This document shows positions 25,836 through 35,752 of a stretch of 64,000 bases of DNA, one piece after another. Numbering within the stretch: position 1 is the stretch's first letter; every line of letters starts with the position of its first letter. Below the pieces are notes generated by a model. It worked only from the letters and a program-made list of their open reading frames with translations, did no database searches and was not told where the DNA came from. Source of the DNA: Diatrype stigma (lineage: Eukaryota > Ascomycota > Sordariomycetes > Xylariales > Diatrypaceae). The stretch covers positions 62,001-126,000 of the forward strand of contig JAKJXP020000042.1 in assembly GCA_022225965.2 (NCBI GenBank), given 5' to 3'. Both the position numbers and the translations under genes were made by a program.

Positions 25836-27539
25836 TATAGGAACACCGCGAGTGAGTCGGGTATTGGAGTCGGGAGATGCGATAGACATATGTTGAAATT
25901 TCCAACAGGGTCAAGTCGTTTTGTTTACCACACTTTCCTAGCAAATTGATGTATATGTACGTATAAGTTCCATTCGCTCCGTATCGAATTGGCGGATATG
26001 ATACTACCTCAAACTCATGAATCCAGGCCGTTGGCTTGGTTTGCAATTGTACAGTGTAGCTCGTGTATTACTGTACTTCGTATGCTGGATTTTATTGGTA
26101 CCCAGCTGCCAGATTAGACTAGTGGGCGCATGAAGTCGGGAACTAAAAAGATCTCCACTTGGTTGCTCTAGCGGCTCCGTCTTTACAGGGACCGGCTGGA
26201 GCCAAACCTGATATGATTTAGCTTAGATTGTTTAATCGATCCAATCCCTTGGATGACTAATTAAATATGATTTTATGACGTAATTCCCTAACTCACTTAG
26301 ACCTGGACGTGTTGGACGATAGCGTTGGAAAGGTGAACGGGATTGAGAGCGCCGGGGTTTTGCAAGAGGATGATTTGATCAAATATATGGGTACCGTTCC
26401 AAGGAAGACCACCCCTGTCTCCTTGGTCGTCTGTTCATTTAATCCAACCCTTGGAGACGGCGATATGACTGCTGTGATTGGTATCAAAGCCATCGTCGCC
26501 TTTGTTAAGTCATCTTTAGCAACGTCTGCTCTGGTTAAGAAGACTGAAACATTTATGTAATGCGAGCATTACGCATATATAAGATTATAAATATTCAAAC
26601 CATCTGTTTAGCGTTTCGTACTCCAAGAAGTTAGACCGAGTGGCTAATAGTGCCTGCATAAATATCAACTTCAGGGCTTGATCATGGCTACCATGCAGCA
26701 CTTACTTCTTGGACACCCCTACTTCCTGAACACCATATTTAGCCCTTATATTATGTCATATATATGATCAGTCCATCCTCACACAGGTTGAGCCTATGGT
26801 AATTGGGGCTTCTGGTTGTTGCTGCGTATCAGCATGACTTCAAAACCCATAATTTTGCCCCTTCCCTTTTATCCAAACATGTAATATAGATGCAAGAGCG
26901 GTTATACACTTTATATTCCATCGTGCAACGACTTGGATTCTAGGGCTGTGCTATGGTTTAAAGAACACAACGTGGTTCACAGATCAGACTAGTTATCTGA
27001 GACCTGTTAATTTGCTCCGCAACTTATGCATTGAAAAACGTGGTTGTATTTCGAGTCCTGAGTTTAAGATACGATAAGTACTTATATACAATGAATAGTA
27101 TGTCAAGTGTCTTGTCTTTGGGCAAGTTGTAGTAGCTGCATAGCCCTTTCTCTTAAGTGGTTCTGATATCAAACACAACGACAACAAGGGGGGAATCTGT
27201 TGTGTACTGGCTGAGTAATTCAGTAATATATATAAGTAATTGGCTGAAATAACTCATGATGCGGCAGCCTGGCACACCGTGATTGGTACTAAAATGATAT
27301 ATCAGATCTAGTCGCCCCCTATCAATGGCATATATTATCTTTTAGCCTCATTACGGGTCCAATTGGACAGGGGCGTGTCTTCGGGCTGGGCATGGTTGCG
27401 TTGCAACCATACTACAGTTAATCTTGGACCGATTGTAATTGTTGGTGGTTCTACGTAGGAGGTGTGATTGCATGGACAAGTGCGCCTGACCCCCTTATAT
27501 CCGCCCCGTCCCCCATCACATTTCACTCAGACCCGTTTG
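25836..27539. other. Long intergenic region, no gene seen
   Basis: About 1.7 kb, moderately AT-rich, with no supported gene. A frame of 83 codons at 26309-26560 overlaps an antisense frame of similar length and shows no motif. Confidence 0.45.
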
Positions 27540-28508
27540 ATAACCATCATGATCGGGAGTTATCGGCTCGCGTTCCACCCTCTTCGAGAGTACCCAGGCC
27601 CTTCATCGCTAAGCTCACCGATGCCTACGGTTATGCTCTTCAACAAGCCCAAGATGCTCAAGTCAGGAAGACTCCTCAAAAATATCATCAAAATGCGGGC
27701 TGCCATTGAAGAGAATTCGGGGAGGCATGACTTTTGGGCCATTGCTTCGACAAGCCATACCGAACCCGATTCGACAACATCTCACTCACTCTGAAAGAGC
27801 CAAGTATGGGCAGAGGCTCTATTTTTCTTTCCCGCAGGCGGCCAGACATCCTCTTGCGCCCTGAGAGCTACCTTCTTCTACCTATCTCGCTACCCTCTTG
27901 TCTACGCTCATCTTGCTGCCGAAATCCGCGACGCCTTCTCAAGCGGGTCCCTCATACCGGGTAGGCCGTAGCTCCTCGGTTGCAAGTACCTGCGCGCTGT
28001 CATCGACAAGACACTTCGCATGTCGCCACCCACAACGGTGATGCTCTGGCGCGAAGTGGACCGCCATCTCTCATCCGAAGAGCCCTGTGTCACCGACGGC
28101 CATGTTGTTCCTGGCGGGAACTTAGTGGCTATCAGCGCATACTGCATTATGCACAATGAGGCGTACTTCCCCGAGCCGTTCGCCTTCCGGCCTGAGCGCT
28201 GGCTCGACGATACTGATCCTGATAGACTGGCGAAAATGGGGGAGGCCTTCATCCCCTTTTCATTTGGTGACACCGCGTGTTTGGGAAAGACGATGGCGTA
28301 CATGGATATGAGCTTGGTCCTGGCAAAGAGGCTCTGGTATTTCGACTTCAAGCAGGCGCCTGGAGAATCGGGGAAGCTGGGCGGTGGTGGTCCAGGGGGA
28401 TGGGATGGGGGCTTGCGCGATCGAGTGGACGAGTTTCAGTTGTATGATGCCTTTGTGGGTGAGCATAACGGACCCAATCTGACTTTCATACCCAGAAAGA
28501 GATCATAG
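27540..28508 (+). pseudogene. Cytochrome P450 remnant
   Basis: The N-terminal anchor end is seen as AFHPLREYPGP (27570-27600), after which the frame shifts (PFIAKLTDAYGY continues in another phase). From 27834 one frame carries the I-helix AGGQTS, ATFFYLSRYP, then in-frame TAG 27969-27971 where PQLLG is expected, then the K-helix region KYLRAVIDKTLRM, PERW and the heme loop FSFGDTACLG, ending at TAG 28508. Only about 90 codons separate the N-terminal motif from the I-helix where roughly 260 are usual, so the middle is lost. The K-helix ExxR glutamate is Lys and the heme-loop Arg is Thr, so even the intact part would not make an active enzyme. CAG-to-TAG and GAG-to-AAG are RIP-type transitions. 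Confidence 0.85.
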
Positions 28509-28557
28509 GACTATCTAGGGGAGCACTCGTAGCGAGCGAGAATCCGAACTAAAGAGG

Positions 28558-28587
28558 AACCGTGCTACAGCGTGCTACAGCACGGTT
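28558..28587. repeat. Short palindromic hairpin with CGTGCTACAG repeats
   Basis: AACCGTGCT at 28558-28566 and its complement AGCACGGTT at 28579-28587 can form a 9-bp stem with a 12-base loop. CGTGCTACAG occurs twice in tandem here (28561-28580) and again near 28637. It lies just downstream of the P450 remnant; a terminator role cannot be shown. Confidence 0.6.
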
Positions 28588-29018
28588 GACCCAGCTATTA
28601 CGTGATTTAGCCCCCTAGTATAAACAACAGCAGAAGCGTGCTACAGCACACTTTGGAAAATCATCAATACATATATCAATTATCACTCCTTATATCTGAC
28701 ATTTCTCACCTTAGAGAAGGACGGAAAGAGGGAAAAAGGGGGAAAGGGGGGCGTAGCGGGTCCCATACTCCCGCCCAGTCCACTAAACCATCCTATTCGG
28801 GCCCGCTCTTTTAAGTATAAGGGCTACGGGCGATAGGGCTTGTAGATCCACAAGGTCCGGTCCGCACCTTACCTACTTACTCTAGCCTACGTATAATGCC
28901 TGTAGACCCATCAAGCCCCGTCCTCCCCGCTTTGCCCCCGGCTCAGTTCCAACGTCGGAATTGACCCACCACGCAAACGGACGGCATTGCTGTCATTTCT
29001 AACTGCAGTGTAGGCACC

Positions 29019-29344
29019 ATGGCATCCCTTTTTGCACTTGAACTAGCCGAATACAACAATCACCATTCTAACATCAGCTTCAAGGTAAGGCCAGATTAGT
29101 AGTTTGGTTGGTGACGACCAGCGAATCACTGGTGTTGTATGTTTTTGCCTTTCGAACATTGCCTTTATTCCATTGCTCTCATACATTTTCAATGGTCTAT
29201 CAATTGCAGGACCATCTGCAGGAAGCAGCTGGATTTGTATTCATGGCTGTAAAAAATCCAGCTTCAGAGTGGTGCAACTGCGGCTCTAGGCTATCTGCTC
29301 GGCTACCGATAGTCCAAGGCTGCAACAGGTTCAACAGCTGTTGA
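29019..29344 (+). CDS. Possible small two-exon gene, 66 residues
   Basis: ATG 29019 (context CACCATGG) opens 22 codons ending in a consensus donor (AAG|GTAAGG at 29085). An acceptor TTGCAG at 29204-29209 joins in phase to 44 more codons that end at TGA 29342-29344. The predicted protein has no signal peptide, no domain I know and four Cys in its second half. Good start and splice contexts are the only support, and a chance arrangement or a decayed fragment is possible. Confidence 0.25.
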
Positions 29345-29360
29345 AATCCATGCAAAATAT

Positions 29361-30409
29361 CTAGTCACGTAAGCCTACCAGCTTCAGACTTTCAGCCCAA
29401 AGTTTCTCCTCCGCTTGGGGATCGAAGGTATTCGCTCCGTAGCCACCTGAATAACTTGGCACATCTTCTGTGACACGCTCAGCCTCAGCCGTTTCATCGA
29501 GATAAAGCCCCCCTTTACCCTCTAACTCCTTCGCGATGGCAGCCCAGACAGTAGTCGAAGCGCCCTGGGCGGGATTCTGCAGAAGCTTGGAAATCACTGG
29601 ATGCTCCTCGATCTCTTTGGTGCTAGGTAAGTACCTGGAAAGAAGCGTGATGATTCCTCCCGGGTGTACGCTAAAAGCCCGCACGCCCCGAGACTGGTAC
29701 CTCCTGTCTACTTCGTTGGCGAAGTAGGCGTTGGCAAGCTTGGATTGGCTATATGCCGCAAACGGGTTATACTCGGTGTGTTCGAAGTTGAGGTCGTCGA
29801 AATCGATCTTGCCATAGCGGTGGGCGGCCGACGAGAGTGATACCACTCGGGAGTTGAACGATGGGCTTGCTGATGCTATAAGGGCATCCTTGACGAGGTG
29901 GAAGAGGTAAAAGTGGCCTGAATACAGGTTAATCTCTTCGAGCCTTTACAATGATGTTAAACAGTACATACCCAGATAGTTTGTGCCTAGCTGCAATTCG
30001 AATCCATCCTGCGTTTTCCCCTGTGGACACGCCATAACGCCTTAAGAAGGAGTGATACATAAGAGTCGGTATTGCATTAAGTAGCCCATGATTACTCACC
30101 AGCATTGTTTACCAAGACATTCAGCTTGTTTCCGCTCTTGCGGAGAAAGTCTTGAGCTCCGGCCCGAACGCTTTCCAACGAACCTAGGTCTACTTGGATG
30201 ACCTCGACCTTGCCAGGCTTCCCATCAGACAGAAGCTCTTGAGCAACTTGTTTGCCCTTGGCGATATCCCGAGTCGTGATGAAGATATCAGCGCCTGTCA
30301 GACGGATAGCTCTTGCGACCTCGGGCCCGAGCCCGCCAGGTGAGCAGCCTGTTATGAGGACGACCCTGTTACCATCGTGTTCGAGCATTAGCAAGTCCTT
30401 TTGGGACAT
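29361..30409 (-). CDS. Short-chain dehydrogenase (retinol-dehydrogenase/WWOX-like)
   Basis: Three exons, 30409-30100, 30040-29972 and 29917-29361, close to 311 residues. Cofactor motif TGCSPGGLG is at about residues 18-26, NNAG straddles intron 1, and [11 protein letters not shown] followed by catalytic YSQSK gives the SDR Ser-Tyr-Lys set. The substrate-lid region resembles fungal WW-domain-oxidoreductase-like and retinol-dehydrogenase-like SDRs. The chosen ATG is preceded by a good acceptor (TTTGCAG at about 30419), suggesting an intron in the 5' leader; an in-frame ATG at 30445 is the alternative. Substrate unknown. Confidence 0.88.
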
Positions 30410-31505
30410 GGTAACTCCTGCAAACAGAAAGATACTGCGATACACTGCAAGGGGTAAGCAATGGGACCTCGACGCTCACCTGCCAGACCATTCAGGGCTC
30501 TCAACGAGACCCTGGTCTTTTACAATTTTACTAGCCGTCGGGCGGGCATCGCCTGGGCCTTGAGGCGCCCTATGCAATTCCGCGTAGGGTGCGAGGCGAG
30601 TCATTTTTGGCACAATCAAACAGCGAGGAAGTTCGATACAAGCTAGCCGTCTGCTCTCGTGTCTCTGCCAGAGTATGGTATTACGAGACTGTAAATTGTT
30701 CAAGAGGAAGTGGCGGGCGCCTATTTCATCTCTCGAGAAGACAGCAGGCTGGGTAAGCGCCAGGTGATTACAGATCGGTGTAATAGTGACGTGATAACCT
30801 TGGAAATCACAAAGGAGGCTGCCTATGGTCCCGAACTACCGGTACTTCCTTGGCTCTCGAGCCGCAAAAAAGGAATCACCACCTCAGTCCTGGCCAGCCA
30901 TTGGTTCGGTTCATGGGTATATTTGGTTCATGTCTCAGCGGAGGAAAAGCAGGCTGTCATGCAGTACCTAGGTATGGCAGGACTATCTGCAGGGAGAAGC
31001 TGGAGTTGGATTGAGGAAGAGTAACTGCATATAAGTATAGTGAAGCGGCTCTTGGCTACTAACTATGCTAAGGTTTTACATAGCAACCAATTGACATTCT
31101 CCAGTAAATTACCGTAGGCTTGGTTGGCACTATTTCCAAGAACACGCCCCTTGCATCAACACCACCAGACCAAGCCCCGATATCGTACCACTACTAACCA
31201 TTGTCACTGCCACCACGAACATCACAACCAACATCACAACCAACCCCACATACTTCGGGCCCACTCAGGACGCACACGGCGGGCAAGACCTTTTTCATGC
31301 ACCAGGAGAACGTCGTATCCATTCCATCTTGTTCATATATTGAAATGTGTCGTCACGCTGGACTCAGGGATGTGTGTCTGGGATTCCCAACTACTCTGTC
31401 TGTGCCTCACACCACAGTTCCCAAGTTCCCTGACTGAGCCCAACAACGCAAAATCTATTCACCTTACGCATCAAACACCCTTACCACATCGTCCTTTAAT
31501 CCGCC
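30410..31505. other. Intergenic between divergent genes
   Basis: Leader of the SDR gene on the left and promoter of the SnoaL-like gene on the right. CA-rich low-complexity sequence (ACCACCA, then CATCACAACCAA in near-tandem) lies at 31150-31250. No gene is supported. Confidence 0.45.
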
Positions 31506-31976
31506 ATGGCGGACCAAACACTCGCCGATCTCCAGCGTCGCCTTCAAAAGCTGGAAGACAAGGAGTCTATTGTCACTCTCCTTAATCAATATTGCCAACA
31601 CGTTGACAACCATAGATGGGACGCTTACGCCAACTGTTTCCTCGAGAACGGCGCCGTCAAGTTCGAAAGTGGCGGCGATGTTATTGGTCGTGCCAACATT
31701 GGCGCTCAAATGAGCAGTATTGGAAATCGGTTCCAAGGCCTCTTGCATTCACTCACCAACATCGACCTGGTCATTGATGGCGACCAAGCGACAGGCTCAT
31801 GTTATCTCTGGTTTGCGGCGATTATGGATACGTCTAAGCCTCATGAATATCACGGCTTTGGTGGGCCTTACATGCTTGAATTCAGTCGCACGGATGCGGG
31901 TTGGAAGATTGCCAGTGTTCAGTTGAAGAAAGTTTGGGCGCAGAACCCTGATACGGAGGGTGTTTTCGGGGGCTAA
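31506..31976 (+). CDS. SnoaL-like (NTF2-fold) protein
   Basis: A single-exon frame of 156 residues starts at CCGCCATGG. The N-terminal helix LQRRLQKLEDKESIVTLLNQY, then HRWDAYANCFLENG, matches the conserved opening of SnoaL-like/nuclear-transport-factor-2-fold proteins, in which an Asp or His in the cone-shaped pocket binds small molecules. LHSLTNIDLVIDGDQATG and a terminal aromatic strand (GWKIASVQLKKVW) complete the fold. Family members include polyketide cyclases, dehydratases and scavenger proteins; the role here is unknown. It adjoins the nitrogen-metabolism-like cluster but need not belong to it. Confidence 0.88.
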   Translation: MADQTLADLQRRLQKLEDKESIVTLLNQYCQHVDNHRWDAYANCFLENGAVKFESGGDVIGRANIGAQMSSIGNRFQGLLHSLTNIDLVIDGDQATGSCYLWFAAIMDTSKPHEYHGFGGPYMLEFSRTDAGWKIASVQLKKVWAQNPDTEGVFGG

Positions 31977-32757
31977 ATCTTTCGGCCTAGGTACCTGGTT
32001 GTACATCGTTTAGGATCAATACTGTGTCAGTGGTACAAGCATCGTCATAGTAACTGGGAGCTAAAGCCTTCGCTTATTAGATACCGAATAATGATAGCAA
32101 TAACGTCGCATTAAGAATTTATAGCGTCATTACCACCAGAGCAATAACGGCTCCGTTTTTGTGATGTGACATCATGGCCATATATAGCCGATCCTATATG
32201 CAACTGAAGCAAAGGGAGAACAGTACACAACGCTTTACGAGAGAAACGTGTCTATGTATCAAATTTGATAAAGCCGCGTCTTCACCATGAACACCCTGAA
32301 CTGAATATATATTTCTACATTATATCACCTAATTACCACCCCAAGAATCCTGGCATCCATATATCATATCTCAACTACATTTGTGTCTCTCACGTCTGGT
32401 TGTGGAATCGTCCGTCACTGAGAGGTTCTTTCTTTCTCCTGCTTCGTCGTGTTGACCGCAGTAGGTACCTATGATATGCCAGCTTGCTGCGAACACGATG
32501 GGTCCCCAGCTGTTATCATAGCCCACGCTCAGGGAAGCCTCGGTAGCGTAGATCGCCATGGGACGAACACATCTCTGGATCCACGCAGCCATCCCGCGCC
32601 TTTGTCGCGATACTTCACCATCCCAATATCATTGTCATGCTACAATCTGAATGGCCATCCCGAGGCATCATATGGATGCATTCTTGCTGTGGTGTCGGAT
32701 TCGTTCACCGTACTAATTCAATGTTAGCTGCGTCAAACTGACTCGTAAAGGCTTTCC
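31977..32757. other. Intergenic between convergent genes
   Basis: 3' flanks of the SnoaL-like gene and the MFS gene. Between 32763 and 32705 (minus strand) lies what looks like the out-of-frame original C-terminus of the MFS protein. Otherwise no gene is supported. Confidence 0.5.
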
Positions 32758-34599
32758 TCAGCTTACCCGGTGGAACAGAAACGGAATAGGGATGAACAAG
32801 ACAGCAAGACCGCCGAGTAGCGAGTTACCAGGGCCAACACCGAGCGTGTTGAACAGTTGTTGCGCCTAGTGAGTCCATTGCATTAGCTATCGGTGCGAAC
32901 AGGACAGCGATTCCTGACTTACGAAGAGTGGGAAGGTGGCTCCGAAAGAGGCACGGAACAGGGCGCTGCCTGCAAAAACAGACGCAGCGTTCTTAGAATA
33001 CGTGATACCCAGATAGTTGAAAAGTGAGTTGAAGAGTGTTACCACGCCCACAGAGAAGAATCCAGAGCCAATGATAGGCACAATCCAGTGAATGTCTTCC
33101 CGTGCGGTCCAGCCGAACCAAAACAGACAAATCGGTAGGGCGAAACAGCCGATAAACGTGGGTGGAAGAAACATCTCAGGCTTGAAATTCCCCGACATCA
33201 TCTTCGGTAGTAGTCGGAGCTTGATCCACAGAAGGAACAGAGGCACGGAGATCATGGCGAAGACTAGAATACCAATGAACACCAACCCCTGCTGACCGGA
33301 ATTGAACCCATATATGCCGCCGAACACAAGCGGGAAGGATTCGAACCAGATGAAGAGAATTCCATACAAGAGGCCGCAATACAGGTCCATCAGGAGAACA
33401 ATGGGCTCGAAGAAAGTAAGCGTGAACGCCCTGGCGAGCATGAGAAAATTATCCTTCATCTTATGTTGCGCGCTATCGATTTCCGACTGGCTTCGCAACC
33501 GCCGGTTGCCGGTCGCCTTCCTGAGCCGCTTGGCCCTGTTATAAAGGATGTTGGCGGCGCTGGTCTCGGGGAGGAGGAAGAACATGATGATGAGCACGAG
33601 GCTGCACAGGCATGTGAAGGCCCAGATGGTCCAGCGCCATCCCATAGCCGGTGCAAGATAACCTCCAACGATGGGTCCGAAAACGGGTCCGAGAACACCT
33701 GCTGACGACCAGATGCAGAACAAGTATGGCACCGTGGTTGGTGCGTATATGTCCATGATGGTACCACCGCCGGTTGACAGACAAGGACTACCGCAGAAAC
33801 CAGTCACCCATCGAAAGACGAGAAAGACGGCAATGTTTGGGGCAAAGCCGACGGGGAGCTGGAATAGGATGAACGCCAATAACGTCCAGAAGAATATGCC
33901 GCTCCGTCCAAGTTTCGGCATCTCCGATAGTGGGGACCAAAGCATCGGCCCGAAGCCATAACCTCTACACGGAAGAGTTGGGCTGTCAGTAACGATAAAG
34001 GCAGTTCTTTTACGGAGAGTGGGATAAATAGAACAAGGGGTGGGGGGTGTAGTGGAGGTTTGGTTCGTTGCTTACAGAGTGAAGAGCGAGAGTCCTAAGA
34101 TTGCGACAATGGAGCTGACGCCGAATTCCTTCATGAGGAGTGGCTCGCCCGGAACATAGATTGAACTCGCAATGTACACCGCGAAATTGAGTATGCACAT
34201 TTGAAATGCGATCAAATGTTTTAAGCCGCTGTGCCAATTTTGAGGGTTCTTGGAGTCGACATACATGTAAGCTAAAAAAGGGGTAATAAAGAATACGGGG
34301 GGGGAAGGGAGCTTCTCTACCTCTGTATCATCTTCGCCATACCAGCCTACCAAGATGATGTTCTGGCCGACGACACAGCCATCGACCGTTTGATCCCGGG
34401 TCTCATTATCTTGTATCACAGCCTCCTTTTTGGACAAGTCGGCCGGGGTGCTGGTTGCATTGGTGTTTTCTGGCGTGTCTCGCTGGACGGCCTTCTTCCA
34501 TAGCGAAGGATCTATCTCATCGGGATATTTGAAGAACTTGCCGCGCGAGAGAAAGCGCACGAGCTGGCCGAAGATGGTGCTCTGCATATGAAACTCCAT
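32758..34599 (-). CDS. MFS transporter, DHA1 (polyamine/drug) type, tail truncated
   Basis: Four exons, 34599-34321, 34248-34076, 33964-32923 and 32865-32758, close to 533 residues. A 100-residue hydrophilic N-terminus precedes ENPQNW, the standard lead-in to span 1 in fungal DHA1 pumps. GYGFGPMLWSPLSE and FRWVTGFCGSPCLSTGGG are the span 2-3 and span 4-5 signatures of the TPO/fluconazole-resistance group. Twelve spans are accounted for, with a central cytosolic loop around residues 300-330. The frame stops at TGA 32758-32760 just after FLFHR. Immediately beyond, another phase reads GKLRKAFTSQFD and ends at 32705, which looks like the original tail, so a small deletion probably shifted the frame. 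The pump may still fold. Likely plasma-membrane efflux of small molecules. Confidence 0.88.
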
Positions 34600-35053
34600 G
34601 TCGGGCAGATGAGAAGAGGCTCACTGTATCTACCATTTCCAAGAACATAGAAAATATGATATTCTACTCTGGGTTGAGAAAGTTCTCTTTAAGAAAAACA
34701 AAAAAGACCCAGTGGGCAGGAGCGCCGGGGTTAAGTGACCGTCCGATCGTCCGACCACAAAATCCGGCTTGGACTTGGGTGCAATTTATAATTCATTTGA
34801 TTCGAAGGCATTTGCTCCCGCTCATGGCTATATTCTACATTTATTGCAGCAGGAATTATTCAGCATCACAATCCTAGATGATTGGGTTGCTCGAATGCTT
34901 GTGCTCAGGGCTCATGCTAAAACCGTGTCCGGTTACTTTCTTTCTCTTGTTATCGCAATATAGGGGCTACAATAGGAGAGCATGAATTTTACATAACCAT
35001 GTGATCGGCACCTAGTGGCTTGGCATACTGTATATATAGAGCTCTTCTACTCC
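34600..35053. other. Upstream region of the MFS gene
   Basis: Holds the promoter of the MFS gene with TCCGA half-sites (34742-34754). No gene is supported. Confidence 0.45.
34742..34754. promoter_or_regulatory. Direct repeat of TCCGA half-site in MFS promoter
   Basis: TCCGA-TCG-TCCGA lies 143 bp upstream of the MFS start. The half-site is the same as in the palindromes found in the two divergent promoters of the neighbouring cluster (39997-40045 and 44694-44772), but here as a direct repeat. Zn2Cys6 regulators bind CGG/CCG triplets in either arrangement. Function is inferred only. Confidence 0.3.
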
Positions 35054-35470
35054 TTAGACTAGAGATCGCTTCTTTTCCTCTGCATGACAAAATCTGTATC
35101 CGAATCCATCACTATCTGTGATCTTCTGAATGCGACACTTGTCGTTCCACGATACCCAATCCAGCAGTTCTAGAAAGCCGAGATAGATTAGTAGCGGCAC
35201 CGGGACGGGACCTAAGGTACCTACCGTGTAGCGGTCTAGCAGAGCTTCCGCCACATCGAAGACGCGCGCGTTTATCTCCACAATGAAGATGCTCGGAATG
35301 ATGTTCTACAAAAGCTACGTGAACCTGATGCAGTCGACCCCCAACTGCTTCTGCTCGTCCGTGATGAGCGTCGCCAGGTTGTTATGTCGAGGTGGCCCAT
35401 CCAGAAGTTGGGATCGGACGAGTCGAAGATGACCACCTGGGCGTGGACTTCGTCACGTTTATGTTCGTAG
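35054..35470 (-). pseudogene. Coding-like remnant, family not recognised
   Basis: Read on the minus strand, codons from 35470 give HKRDEVHAQVVIFDSSDPNF. After one phase change this continues as LATLITDEQKQLGVD, crosses two stops and becomes EINARVFDVAEALLDRYTVG before ending near 35054. The composition looks protein-coding but the frame is broken and no start or splice structure is visible. It could be a fragment of a gene lost between the MFS and the regulator. Family unknown. Confidence 0.3.
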
Positions 35471-35752
35471 ATGGGTAGGCAAAAGTTAGAGTCCTACATG
35501 GGGGCGCGTTTCTACTGTGGCGCCTTGGCAGGGCGGCTTTGGGGCCTATAAGACGGCATAGATATCCCTTTTTGGCCCTATTTGGTCCGGATGTCGTCTT
35601 TTCTAACTATTCGGTGATTTAGTGGAACTTCAGAACCGGTGTGTTCAAATGGTGCGTACAAAGTAACTATAGTTACAGAACTGGTGCATCGGACATGAAA
35701 AGGGCCTACAGCAAATAGCCCGTTGACCAATATGGTAAGCGAAAGTATCAAT

